Positions 49,498 to 58,060 are shown, counted from the stretch's first letter. The stretch: 64,000 bases of DNA from Tetragenococcus halophilus subsp. flandriensis (GCF_030161475.1 NZ_BSUG01000027.1:62001-126000), one strand, 5' to 3'. Translations and numbers: made by a program. Notes: generated from the letters alone by a model not told the origin.

Positions 49498-49540
49498 TGT
49501 ACTCCTCCTAGTTATTATAAACTTTTTTTCAAAATAAAAA

Positions 49541-49594
49541 CCCCAGCAGAAAACTTCTAGAAAACAATACTCTAGTCATTTTCTTGTGCTGGGG
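49541..49594 (-). terminator. Internal terminator-like hairpin between antiterminator and IIBC genes
   Basis: CCCCAGCA (49541-49548) and TGCTGGGG (49587-49594) with an inner CTAGA/TCTAG stem; U run on the minus strand. May be bypassed by the antiterminator. No clear RAT sequence seen. Confidence 0.75.
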
Positions 49595-49605
49595 TGATGC
49601 CTTCT

Positions 49606-50439
49606 TCAGTTACAATCCTCTCTGACACAAAGTCTATTTACATGTAATATTAAATACAACATTTCTTCATCTGTTAGTTTAAAATCCAACTCCTTATCCA
49701 GGTAATCTCGGATTTTTAAAACACATTGATAGGTATCCGGATACTCTTTCGTTACTGATTGAAATAGTTTATAATTTTCACTCGAAATATGTTTGTTTGC
49801 TTGTTCTCTTTTCAATAAATATTGAAAGTGCGAAACAAAACGCGAATAACTTACACTATCTTTATCAATATACATACGAAAATGTTTCCCTATGATTTCA
49901 ACCACATCTGATAGCACTTCTTCAAAATGAAAGTTCTTATTTTCTGAACCCAGGGTTGTTTTGGCATTCATCAAATGGAGGGCGATATTACTTGCTTCTG
50001 TTTTAGGTAGCCTTACCCCTAATTCTTGATAGATTAATTTTATCGCTTTCAAACCAATTTCATATTCATCTTCATAAAGGTGCTTGATTTCATACTGTAA
50101 GGGGTTTTCAATTAAAATGTTTTTATTTTCCCTTTCAATCGCAAAATTGATATGATCAGCCAAAGTAAAAACTAAATTAGAACTAATTGTAGTATTCGCA
50201 TTACTTCGAAACCATTCGACTATCGTTGAAGAAACATCAAAAACTTCTTCAGGAATTTGATTAAGTAAATCAAGATACATTGGACTAACATCATAATAAG
50301 TTCTTTGTATCTTACTTAGATCTTCTAAAGTGTAAGGGACTGATGGAAAGCCAATGCCTGTACCAATAGCCACAATTTCATTTCCAGCACTATCAATACA
50401 CACAGCTGAATTATTGTTGATTTTCTTTATGACTTCCAC
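49606..50439 (-). CDS. BglG/LicT family transcription antiterminator
   Basis: RNA-binding antiterminator of 277 residues that lets polymerase pass terminators when beta-glucosides are present. The CAT RNA-binding domain is residues 1-60 (MEVIKKINNNSAVC). PRD1 carries LADHINFAIER near 92 and IALHLMNAK near 150; PRD2 has histidines near 210 and 268. It sits between the IIA and IIBC genes and is expected to act on the leader hairpin at 50989-51076 and perhaps on 49541-49594. Confidence 0.92.
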   Translation of the reverse strand: MEVIKKINNNSAVCIDSAGNEIVAIGTGIGFPSVPYTLEDLSKIQRTYYDVSPMYLDLLNQIPEEVFDVSSTIVEWFRSNANTTISSNLVFTLADHINFAIERENKNILIENPLQYEIKHLYEDEYEIGLKAIKLIYQELGVRLPKTEASNIALHLMNAKTTLGSENKNFHFEEVLSDVVEIIGKHFRMYIDKDSVSYSRFVSHFQYLLKREQANKHISSENYKLFQSVTKEYPDTYQCVLKIRDYLDKELDFKLTDEEMLYLILHVNRLCVREDCN

Positions 50440-50467
50440 ATTATCTCTCCTTACAGTAAAAGGTCCT

Positions 50468-50956
50468 TTACTTTTTCACGCATTCCATGACAATCGTTTC
50501 ACCTGATTTAACACTACTATTTTGCTCAACTTGTTTAAAATTTTGGTAAGCATCACTATTAGTAATAACCATAGGTGTTGTTGTCACAATATTTTTCTCT
50601 TGTAATAATTGACGATCTACTTGAATTATCGCCGTTCCTTTTTTCACTTGATCACCTTGGCTTACTAATTTAGTAAAACCTTCACCGTTTAAATTTACAC
50701 TATCTAACCCTATGTGTATCAAGATCTCTGCATCATTTTTGGCTGTTAATCCAAAAGCATGTAATGTTTCAGGTAACAGACTAATGGTCCCATCACAAGG
50801 CGCATAAATAAAATCTTCCGTTATCTCAAAAGCTACTCCTTCACCCATCATTTTAGATGAAAAAACTTGATCAGAAACACTTTCTAGGGCAATCAGTTCA
50901 CCAGAAACTGGAGCGTAAAGGTCCACATTTTTATTTTTTTTAAATATTTTAAACAT
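50468..50956 (-). CDS. PTS glucose-type IIA component
   Basis: Phosphocarrier of the PTS glucose superfamily, 162 residues from the ATG at 50956 six bases after GGAGG. The active His lies in ILIHIGLDSVNLNGEGF near 81, and VYAPVSGELI-type start and EGVAFEI near 41 are also family signatures. As the first gene of the operon it supplies the IIA domain that is absent from the IIBC protein. Confidence 0.93.
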   Translation of the reverse strand: MFKIFKKNKNVDLYAPVSGELIALESVSDQVFSSKMMGEGVAFEITEDFIYAPCDGTISLLPETLHAFGLTAKNDAEILIHIGLDSVNLNGEGFTKLVSQGDQVKKGTAIIQVDRQLLQEKNIVTTTPMVITNSDAYQNFKQVEQNSSVKSGETIVMECVKK

Positions 50957-50988
50957 CAAAGTCCTCCGTCACTTTTGAAATATGACGA

Positions 50989-51076
50989 CAAAAAAACTCT
51001 TCGGAAGTCATCACATAACAAAATTCTAGCTAAGATTAGCAAAAAATTGTAACAGTGGTGAAGCCTCCCGAAGAGT
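50989..51076 (-). terminator. Leader terminator of the beta-glucoside operon
   Basis: ACTCTTCGGGAG (complement of 51065-51076) pairs with CTTCCGAAGAGT (complement of 50996-51007), followed by seven U. It lies between the promoter and the IIA gene, where a BglG-type antiterminator would act. The RAT consensus is not obvious. Confidence 0.8.
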
Positions 51077-51085
51077 GACTCTCAT

Positions 51086-51126
51086 TGATTACGTTTTCAT
51101 TATAGCTATGGTGGTTTACTTTGTCA
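51086..51126 (-). promoter_or_regulatory. Promoter and cre site of the beta-glucoside operon
   Basis: Perfect TTGACA (complement of 51121-51126) and TATAAT (complement of 51099-51104) with 16 bases between. A catabolite responsive element TGAAAACGTAATCA (complement of 51086-51099) overlaps the start site with 13 of 14 matches to the CcpA consensus. Confidence 0.85.
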
Positions 51127-51294
51127 ACCTAGTATTAATTTGAATTTACCTAATTTACATTGAGAAAGTAAAAAAGGACGTTATTTTTTCTTTTTAATGT
51201 AGGATTTACCTTTTTTGAACTTGCTAAGCTGTTTGCGGCCACGCAAATAGCACGCATGTATGACATGCGTTTTTTTAAATATTTCGTTCCTTGT

Positions 51295-52548
51295 TCACAC
51301 AGCTAAAGTAAGTTGTTGACAAGGCGGCCGTCGTTTAACTTTTTTATAGGCATAGATCCCGGCACGATCATATTTTAAGATTTCGGCCAGTCCTCTAATC
51401 AAACGGTATAACTTAAAACGAATCTTTGTTTCATCAAAAAGCGCTTTCGATCGATGAAGCACTTGCTTGGTATAGGCATGTTCTTTTTCCAATAAAAGCG
51501 TATGATGTCCGATTAAATCATTCACTAGTCGATAGATGAAACGCAAACTATTGAAATTTAATGTTCGCACCTGTTCCAAGTGATATTCCTGTTTTTGTAC
51601 ACGAAAAAGTTCTTCTATTCGCCAGCGTGTAATATATCCTTTGACAATGGATAAAACATCTTCTTTGCTTTCGATGGGTCAGTTGGTCAATAGTTTCATA
51701 GGTTTTTGACCGTAGCCATAAACAACCACCATTCGAAGAGGAACTTTGGGTAAACAAGGCAATGTTACGTTGATATGAGAAATTTTCAACTGATATTTTT
51801 CACCTTTAATCGTGGATGTCATGGCAATTTTACCTTTACGACGGTGCGCAAGTTCCGGCACAAGGAAGTTTTTATTTTGATATTTTAGATAACGTTGATC
51901 TTGGAGTCGAACAATAAATTGCCTCTGTTGCTTATGCATAAATTTAAAAATGTCATTACTATCGTAGCCGCGATCCATGACAAGCGTATAAGTTTTGTCT
52001 CCAAAGAGCCTCTGCACTTTATTGAGCCCTTTGTAGGTTTCGACATTGGTACTGTCAAAGTATTCTTCAGCCGCGGAAAACAAATGAGAGTAAACGGGAA
52101 TGGGGTGCTTCGTTTTTGTAGAAGCAATAGCCATATTGGCCGACATGTACCCTTTTTCGGTGCCCCCGCGAGAACCATCATAAACCCGCTGTAAGTATTC
52201 AAACTGTTGACCATAGGGTTTCGTAATGTCTGAGTTATCTACGATCACGTACATGTCGTCACGAAGTTGTGGTTGGATCGCGTTTAAAAAATTTTGTTCC
52301 AAACGAGAGAAATCCGAAAAAGCAGCGGCACGATTAGACAGACGTTTTACGGTATAAAGCAGGCGCGTGCTTTCTTCCAAAGCACGCGCAATTTCGGTGA
52401 GAATAGGAGAACGACTTTTGATGAGCCCATAAATCATATCTAACAAAAATTTTCGATCAGGTTGGGACAACCCTACCGCTAATTTTTCTGTAAATTGAAC
52501 GAGGTCTCGTTTCGTTTGATAGATGTCTGTTTTATCTGTTGTGTTCAT
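51295..52548 (-). pseudogene. IS4-family transposase with an internal stop codon
   Basis: One frame of 417 codons is interrupted by TGA at 51679-51681, after 289 codons. The DDE residues are in IVDNSDITKPYG, LVMDRGYDSNDIF and the YREK signature YITRWRIEELFRVQKQ, which lies after the stop. The truncated product would lack the catalytic Glu, so the copy is probably inactive on its own. Frame and length are otherwise intact, so the mutation is recent. Confidence 0.9.
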
Positions 52549-52655
52549 GATATAATAAACCCAGCCTTTCGTTATTTATGGTTTGTTTTTGTCGACTTCA
52601 TCATAACATAACTTAAGGCTATTTTTATCCACAGATTTCAATCTGTGGATACCCA

Positions 52656-52704
52656 AAAACCGCGTCCGTTCCCTGTTTTCCACTGGGGATAACGACGCGG
52701 TTTT
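52656..52704 (+). terminator. Hairpin at the right end of the insertion sequence
   Basis: Perfect 11-bp arms AAAACCGCGTC and GACGCGGTTTT. It would shield the transposase gene from outside transcription. Confidence 0.75.
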
Positions 52705-52752
52705 ATCTTTAACTGACATCCTTAAATTTTTTGGGTAAATTCAAGAGTATTA

Positions 52753-52782
52753 AAAAAATCCCGTCAGCTTAAAGCCAACGAG
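52753..52782 (-). terminator. Terminator of the nucleoside transporter gene
   Basis: CTCGTTGGCTTT and AAGCTGACGGG stem followed by seven U on the minus strand; it abuts the insertion sequence target duplication. Confidence 0.8.
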
Positions 52783-52793
52783 AAAATACTATT

Positions 52794-53990
52794 TTAAAAA
52801 TACAACCCAACAATCGTTCCTGTTAAAACAGAAGCTAAAGTTGCACCTAATAAAAGTTTCATGGAAAAACTTGCAACAAAACCACCTTGTTTTTCGCTGA
52901 TTGATTTGATTGAACCAGTAATAATGCCTACAACACCGAAATTGGCAAAAGAAATTAAATAAGAAGAAATAATCGCATTTGCCTTAGGTGTTAGGGTTTC
53001 TGCAACATTGTTCAACTGTCCTAAAGCGACAAACTCATTGGTTAAAATCTTACTTGCCATAAGGCTCCCTACTTGAGTAATATCTTCTGCTGGAACACCC
53101 ATCAAAAAAGCGATCGGTGCAAAAATATAACCTAGGATCGTGGTAAATTCAATATTAAATATCGCTGCAAAAGTACTATTTAAAAAAGTAACTAAAGCCA
53201 CAAAACCGATCAACATCGCAGCTACCGTAATGGCTAGTTTAAATCCATCTTGAATATAATCCCCTAGTACCTGAAAAAAAGGTTTTTTAGAAATATCTAG
53301 TGATTCTGTCGTATTTACCGCAATTTCTTCTTCAGCAGTAACTTCATAGGGATTAATAATACACGAAACAATCAAAGCAGATAAAATATTTAAAAAGACC
53401 GCCGTTACAACAAATTTTCCCGGAGCTAACTGCATATAAGAAGCTAGAACTGTCGCAGAAACAGCACTCATAGCGGAAGCACAGATTGTATAGAGACGCT
53501 TTTCATCCAGTTTAGGAATTTTTTCTTTAATGGTCAAAAATACTTCAGGTTGTCCTAAAATAGCCGTAGAAACCGCAAAATAACTTTCTAACTCACCCAT
53601 TCCAGCTAGTTTATTCAAGAAATAACCTGTCCATTTGATAATAAAAGGTAAAATTTTGAGATAGTTTAAAATCCCTACCAGTGCTGATATAAAAACAATC
53701 GGCATTAATACATCCAAAAAGAACACGGACGCTCCTTTTTGAACCATTAAACCGCCAAAGACAAAATCAACACCGCCAGCAGCTTGTTCCATTAACCAAG
53801 TAAAAAAGTTTGAAATACTTCCCATTAAATGAACACCACCGGAAGTATTCAAACAAAGAAAGGAGATAAGCAATTGTAAAGCAAACATTAACCCCATCCT
53901 TTTAAACTTAATATGTTTACGATCACTACTGACTAACCAACCAATGATAAAAACCAAAGCTAAACCCGTTAGCAAAAATACAAATTGCAT
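52794..53990 (-). CDS. NupC family nucleoside:cation symporter
   Basis: Concentrative nucleoside transporter of 398 residues with about ten membrane helices. Family motifs are GQPEVFLTIKEKIPKL near 155 (the Gln-Pro-Glu signature of the binding site) and ANFGVVGIITGSIKSI near 352, with LMASKILTNEFVALGQL near 312. ATG at 53990 follows AAGAGG. Monocistronic, ended by a terminator. Confidence 0.93.
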   Translation of the reverse strand: MQFVFLLTGLALVFIIGWLVSSDRKHIKFKRMGLMFALQLLISFLCLNTSGGVHLMGSISNFFTWLMEQAAGGVDFVFGGLMVQKGASVFFLDVLMPIVFISALVGILNYLKILPFIIKWTGYFLNKLAGMGELESYFAVSTAILGQPEVFLTIKEKIPKLDEKRLYTICASAMSAVSATVLASYMQLAPGKFVVTAVFLNILSALIVSCIINPYEVTAEEEIAVNTTESLDISKKPFFQVLGDYIQDGFKLAITVAAMLIGFVALVTFLNSTFAAIFNIEFTTILGYIFAPIAFLMGVPAEDITQVGSLMASKILTNEFVALGQLNNVAETLTPKANAIISSYLISFANFGVVGIITGSIKSISEKQGGFVASFSMKLLLGATLASVLTGTIVGLYF

Positions 53991-54213
53991 ATTGTGCGCC
54001 TCTTCCATCCTATAAATTTATTTAACCTTTATAGACTCTATCACAATTTTTTTTACTAACTCAATAGCCATAATATGAATAACTGATTCTCTGCGACTTA
54101 ATTTTTCACCATAAATCAGCATGTTAGCGCTATTATTTTTTATTTAATTTTATTTTATTTCGCCTATTTTAATTTACTTCAATTTTCTCAATAACATTTA
54201 TTACTGTAAATAT

Positions 54214-54645
54214 CTATAATAAATAGAGTACCGCTAAAATTGTACTTAAAATAGTAAAAATCGTTCGAATATGATTCCAAAAAGTCCATTTTTTTAAATA
54301 AGTACCCCAATAATCACTCGCTTTTTCAAGTCGGTTATTTCTGGGCACATTTTGTGTAATCGTTACCCCCAAAGAGCCTACGATATGACTTATCGTCGCT
54401 AAATTTATCCAAAGGTTAGAAAAACCACCAACAAATAATAAAAGAACGGCTAATAAAGGCGTACCCAAAAACAGCAACATGAAAACTGGATTGATAATGA
54501 CACGATTAATATCGTTCATGACTTGACGGCCATTACTAGGTGTACTTTTTGCGAGAGCTTTCATTATAGTGTTAGAAAAACTGAAGAAAATCCCTGAAAT
54601 AATACTGTTTCCCACAATAAAAAGTAGTAAAAAGATATTAAACAT
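54214..54645 (-). CDS. DUF1772 family membrane protein
   Basis: A 143-residue protein with four membrane helices. SGIFFSFSNTIMKALAK near 18, MNDINRVIINPVFMLLFLGTPLLA near 45 and NVPRNNRLEKA near 100 match the DUF1772 (anthrone oxygenase-like) pattern. Function unknown. ATG at 54645 lies six bases after GGAGG; an ATG three bases earlier and a frame extending to 54771 are less likely. Confidence 0.78.
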   Translation of the reverse strand: MFNIFLLLFIVGNSIISGIFFSFSNTIMKALAKSTPSNGRQVMNDINRVIINPVFMLLFLGTPLLAVLLLFVGGFSNLWINLATISHIVGSLGVTITQNVPRNNRLEKASDYWGTYLKKWTFWNHIRTIFTILSTILAVLYLL

Positions 54646-54907
54646 CATACACCTCCAAGCAAACTTATGTGTATCGCCATGCAAAAAACAAATTAAACAA
54701 AACAAGTATATACTCAATGAAACTACACGAATTTCTACACAGGTAAGAGGCGCTAAGAAAAATTTACTCATTCTTTTAAAACAACTAATATTTTCCGCAG
54801 TAAAACTAAAACTATTATTATATAAATTATAGCAAAACCTAGCAAAAACTAATATTTTTAAGCTCTATTAAATATGCAATGAAGTATCTTATCGTTTTAA
54901 ATAAAAA

Positions 54908-54931
54908 CTGCCTATCAACAATGATAGACAG
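54908..54931 (-). terminator. Terminator hairpin
   Basis: CTGTCTATCA and TGATAGGCAG arms followed by TTTTTATTT on the minus strand. The flanking 54646-55122 region holds this, the next terminator and no gene I can support. Confidence 0.7.
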
Positions 54932-55060
54932 AAACTAAAAGCGATTATTTATTTTAATGTCCGAATTCCGAGTTCCACACCATAATTAATAGACCTTATG
55001 TTTTACTTTTAAGTCAACATTTTAATTCTCCAGAAATCCGTCAGGGTCGAATGAATCCAA

Positions 55061-55107
55061 AAAACTAGCAAAATAACTCCTGGATTTGGAAGAAATTTGC
55101 TAGTTTT
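55061..55107 (-). terminator. Terminator of the toxin-antitoxin operon
   Basis: Perfect 12-bp arms AAAACTAGCAAA and TTTGCTAGTTTT just after the toxin gene. Confidence 0.85.
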
Positions 55108-55122
55108 ATATTAGATATGTTT

Positions 55123-55473
55123 TTACTTTTTATGATATCCAGCTGAACTATTCTGATCTGGAAAAAGACGATCATGTGAACCGACACGTATGCCAATTAA
55201 AATTAATTCATTTTCGTCAATCGTATAAACTACCAGCACATCATTTGTATCATTAGGTTGCTTTCCTTGAGGTGTATCCCGCAAATGAAATTCATAATAG
55301 CCTGCCATACGGCGGCTTAGTTCATGATCTCCAAACTCTTCAGGTAGTTTCCCTGTTTCTAACAATAAATCGACTGCTTCTCGCACTTCAGCAATAATTG
55401 TCCGATCAATACTAGCCAAACGTTTTAAATCAGCATTAAAAGTTGAACGTGGTTTAAATTTTAACTTTTTCAT
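55123..55473 (-). CDS. YafQ-like RelE/ParE superfamily toxin
   Basis: Type II toxin expected to cleave mRNA on ribosomes. The 116-residue protein has the YafQ pattern: MKKLKFKPRSTFNADLKRL near the start, LLETGKLPEEFGDHELSRRMAGYYEFHL near 50-75, and catalytic-region IGIRVGSHDRLF near 97-108 with the His. Its ATG overlaps the antitoxin stop in ATGA, so translation is coupled. Both genes appear intact. Confidence 0.88.
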   Translation of the reverse strand: MKKLKFKPRSTFNADLKRLASIDRTIIAEVREAVDLLLETGKLPEEFGDHELSRRMAGYYEFHLRDTPQGKQPNDTNDVLVVYTIDENELILIGIRVGSHDRLFPDQNSSAGYHKK

Positions 55474-55751
55474 TGATCGAACTGTCCCCAATACTCATCA
55501 TTTGATTCTATAATTTCATCATCAGGCAAAACATGGCGCTGAATAAGCTGATCACGTGCAATTGCATATTCTAACGAACCTTCTTTAGCCCGTAAAGCCC
55601 GTTCTAGCCAATCTAATTTTTCCTGTGAGATCACTGCTACGGCTCGATTATTAGCCCGTGCAATATACACCGTTTCGTCATCATCGTTCACACGGTCTAA
55701 ATAGTCTTTAATATGCGCTCTAAAGTCACTTTGTGTTGAAGCAACTGTCAT
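55470..55751 (-). CDS. Phd/YefM family antitoxin
   Basis: A 93-residue antitoxin. The N-terminal DNA-binding part has TVASTQSDFRAHIKDYLDRVNDDDETVYIARANNRAVAVIS, the Phd/YefM fold, and the acidic C-terminal tail (PDDEIIESNDEYWGQF) would wrap the toxin. ATG at 55751 lies eight bases after AAGGAGG. An 8-bp-armed palindrome just upstream is the likely autoregulatory operator. Confidence 0.9.
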   Translation of the reverse strand: MTVASTQSDFRAHIKDYLDRVNDDDETVYIARANNRAVAVISQEKLDWLERALRAKEGSLEYAIARDQLIQRHVLPDDEIIESNDEYWGQFDQ

Positions 55752-55775
55752 AATCATCGCCTCCTTGTACTTATT

Positions 55776-55797
55776 ATTGTACTACATTAAGTACAAT
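55776..55797. promoter_or_regulatory. Operator palindrome of the toxin-antitoxin operon
   Basis: ATTGTACT and AGTACAAT arms separated by six bases, 25 bp upstream of the antitoxin start. Confidence 0.65.
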
Positions 55798-55816
55798 AAG
55801 TAAATGAATTTAAAAA

Positions 55817-55985
55817 TTATTGAAATAACAAAAACTTCACGTAAAGTGGAAAAATAATTAAACAACTAATTACCATTTTCAAAGCATTCAAACCCTTCAT
55901 GCCTGTTTGTTCTTCAGGAGAATATTTTGTCATTTGAAAAGCATTCATCGTATATATCTTCCACTGTTAAATAATATATGTTCAT
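55817..55985 (-). pseudogene. Remnant of a Doc (Fic-fold) toxin gene
   Basis: The ATG at 55985 overlaps the stop of the upstream antitoxin remnant. It encodes MNIYYLTVEDIY, then needs a frame change to read MNAFQMTKYSPEEQTGMKGLNA, together matching the first 40 residues of Doc toxins (YLT-EDI...YSP-EQ-G-K). The HxFx(D/N)GNKR active site is missing, so the gene is both shifted and truncated near 55865. Confidence 0.65.
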
Positions 55986-56187
55986 CTCGTTACCAAATTC
56001 TTGTATAGCTCATCATGTTTTTGCACAGATTTAGCCATGACCGTCTCTAATCTTTTTTGATGTTCATCTTTGTCCTCTTTTTTAACAAGAATTTCTTTTA
56101 AAATTCTTGTCCTTTAGAAACGTTAAATTTTTTAGCTAATATAACCAGAATTGTATCGCCTTGTTTCCTAGCTATTACCTTATCCAT
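55982..56187 (-). pseudogene. Frameshifted AbrB/MazE-like antitoxin of the Doc remnant
   Basis: From the ATG at 56187 the frame reads MDKVIARKQ, then a single missing base (CAAGCGAT where CAAGGCGAT is expected, near 56160) shifts it to an early stop. In the restored frame the product is DTILVILAKKFNVSKGQEF and onward, 68 residues in all, a swapped-hairpin antitoxin. The 206-bp length is one base short of a complete gene. Confidence 0.65.
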
Positions 56188-56275
56188 TTGTCACGCTCCT
56201 AAGAGTTAATACATTTATTATAACGTGTAACACAAGTAAGTACGAACTGTACTTTTATAAAAAGCTATTCTATAT

Positions 56276-56589
56276 TTAAGCTGAACCAACTTGTTTAATT
56301 TCTTCAAGTATTTCATCTGGATTATTCTCAAGTAGCTACATCAACCTTCTAGCACTTCCATTAGGTTCTGCGCCATTAATTTCCGTTTTTCAATTGCACG
56401 AGTAGAAACACCTAAAATATCTGCAAAAACTGCTCTTGAAACGCCAACTTTACTACGAATATCTTTAATGTCTTGTCCAGTAAAAGAAGGAGCTTCAGTC
56501 AAATTATAGCTTCTAATTTCAATTTCATTAGACTTTCCATTCGCTAGAGCTGTTAGTTCTTCAGGTGATCCTTTTAACGTTTCACGCAC
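56276..56589 (-). pseudogene. Decayed HTH antitoxin-type regulator (NadS/HigA2-like)
   Basis: The start MRETLKGSPEEL to SRAVFADILGVSTRAIEK is a normal XRE HTH protein. A one-base deletion near 56383 destroys the conserved EKWE. In the other frame the sequence continues NGAEPNGSARRLM, then a TAG at 56336-56338, then LLENNPDEILEEIKQVGSA. So two lesions are present; restored length would be 104 residues. No RelE-type partner remains next to it. Confidence 0.75.
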
Positions 56590-56633
56590 ACTAGATCATC
56601 CCTCCTTGTAACGTTTTTTAATAATGATGTATC

Positions 56634-56677
56634 AAAAGAGTGCTAACCACAAATATACACTCAGTGGTAGCACTTTT
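56634..56677 (-). terminator. Terminator of the higBA locus
   Basis: AAAAG-GTGCTA-CCAC paired with GTGGTAGCACTTTT after higA. Confidence 0.8.
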
Positions 56678-56687
56678 AAAAATTAAT

Positions 56688-56981
56688 TTAATTTAATTGA
56701 TACTGTTTTATTTGTCCATATTCATCACCATGATTTTTTTCGACATTACGAATATCAATATCGTTTTGCAAGTCCAAAAAGTAACGATCGGATACACCAA
56801 AAAATCTTCCTAATCTGACAGATGTATCTACAGTTATTTGACGACGGTCATGTAAAATATCTTGAATCCTTGATGTAGGAACATTGATATATTTAGCTAA
56901 TGCATAAGCCGAAAGATTTAATGGCTCCATAAATTCTTCTTTTAAAATTTCACTACTTTTAGGTGTTGGAATTTCGTTCAC
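56688..56981 (-). CDS. higA: HigA family antitoxin
   Basis: A 97-residue XRE antitoxin. TPKSSEILKEEFMEPLNLSAYALAKYINVPTSRIQDILHDRRQITVDTSVRLGRFFG is the HigA/VapI HTH. AGGAGG precedes the ATG. It lies 11 bp after the toxin gene in the usual toxin-first order. The antitoxin is intact whereas its toxin is broken, so it may now act only as a regulator. Confidence 0.92.
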   Translation of the reverse strand: MNEIPTPKSSEILKEEFMEPLNLSAYALAKYINVPTSRIQDILHDRRQITVDTSVRLGRFFGVSDRYFLDLQNDIDIRNVEKNHGDEYGQIKQYQLN

Positions 56982-56992
56982 AAGTATTCCTC

Positions 56993-57267
56993 CTATCCAC
57001 GATGATAATCTACAATCTCAACATTGTTAAAATCATTCTGATTTTCTATCGAAAAACATATTCGGTATTGCGCATTAATTTTAATGCTATATTGTCCTTG
57101 TCGATTTCCTGCTAGTTGTTCTAAATGGTTGGCTGGTGGAATTCTCAAATCGTTGACACTTGTTGCATTATCGATCATCATCAACTTACGCAAAGCCACT
57201 TTCTGTATAGACTACGGTAGTTTCTTGGAAAATTTTTGCTCATATATTTTTCCTCTCTTTTTATCAT
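56993..57267 (-). pseudogene. Broken HigB toxin
   Basis: The true ATG at 57267 follows AGAGG and reads MIKR, then a missing A in an A run near 57250 shifts the frame. In the restored frame KIYEQKFSKKLP is followed by a TAG stop (57212-57214) and then SIQKVALRKLMMIDNATSVNDLRIPPANHLEQLAGNRQGQYSI..., the HigB fold. The 275-bp length is one base short of a 91-residue protein, the family norm. A start at 57199 would give only 68 residues lacking the first helices. Confidence 0.85.
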
Positions 57268-57344
57268 ACTCTTTCCTCTAGTTAAGTTTAGCATAATTAA
57301 ACTTGCCACACATGTACATGTCAATCTTACCTTATGCTAAATTT

Positions 57345-57932
57345 TTATCCGTCTATAGTTGAAAAATCATGATTAACAATTTCTAATAAAGTAAATTCAT
57401 TATTCTCAAATTCATAAACAAATACACAGCAATTAGCGACAGGAGCGTTTTTAAAAACATTACTCTTGTGAGCCCAATTAGCTGCAAATCTTCCACAAGT
57501 TGCACCATGAGATACAGCTAATACATTTTTTCCGTCTTCTCCTTGCATAATTTTCAATAAGCAATCAGAGATACGTTTCTGCACCTCGTCTTCACCCTCA
57601 CCATCAAACTGCACAAAAAAGTCACGATATGGAAGTTCAGGATTCAAATATTCATGTTCTCCTTCAAAACGACCAAAATTCCATTCTTTTAATCCTTTCA
57701 CTCGTTTATAAGGCATATCAGTAACTTTTTCTAGAGTATCGCATGCACGTTCAGAGGTCGAACTATATGCAGCATCTAAGTTAATCTGTTCTCTTTCAAA
57801 ATAATGCCCTGCAATACATGCTTGTTCCACGCCTTTTTTAGTTAATGGAGAATCACACCATCCTTGAATTTTACTCATCTGATTGAAAAACGTTTCTCCA
57901 TGTCTCATTAAATACAAATATTGTTTTACCAA
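57345..57932 (-). CDS. Histidine phosphatase family protein
   Basis: Cytoplasmic phosphatase of 195 residues of the phosphoglycerate mutase-like family. LMRHGETFFNQMSKIQGWCDSPLT holds the catalytic His near 10, and VSHGATCGRFAANW near 139 the second. The TTG start follows AAGGAGAG. It resembles the lipoprotein at 45713 without its signal peptide. Substrate unknown. Confidence 0.9.
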   Translation of the reverse strand: MVKQYLYLMRHGETFFNQMSKIQGWCDSPLTKKGVEQACIAGHYFEREQINLDAAYSSTSERACDTLEKVTDMPYKRVKGLKEWNFGRFEGEHEYLNPELPYRDFFVQFDGEGEDEVQKRISDCLLKIMQGEDGKNVLAVSHGATCGRFAANWAHKSNVFKNAPVANCCVFVYEFENNEFTLLEIVNHDFSTIDG

Positions 57933-58060
57933 ATTATCTCTCCTTAAAATGACTTTATTTACTATTTTTTTCGATTAACCGTATAAACGAGAACAATCGC
58001 TTGTACAAAGTTCATACAAACGACTGTTAACTTATCACATATTAAATATTATATTCTTTA

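Larger units (their letters stand above)
51138..52745 (-). mobile_element. IS4-family insertion sequence, 1608 bp, with 8-bp target duplication
   Basis: Terminal inverted repeats TTTGAATTTACC (51138-51149) and CTTGAATTTACC (complement of 52734-52745) match at 11 of 12 positions. Direct repeats AGTATTAA flank it at 51130-51137 and 52746-52753. It encodes a single DDE transposase on the minus strand. The insertion lies four bases from the -35 box of the beta-glucoside promoter. Further hairpins inside: 52627-52650 and a terminator at 52656-52704. Confidence 0.9.

Noticed and set aside
50989-51085. RAT site for the BglG/LicT antiterminator
   Set aside because: The leader hairpin is clear but the GGATTGTTACTG-type consensus is not present; left as a terminator only.
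54214-54771. Longer DUF1772 protein starting at 54771
   Set aside because: The added 42 residues have no ribosome site and a strong GGAGG stands just before the internal ATGs.
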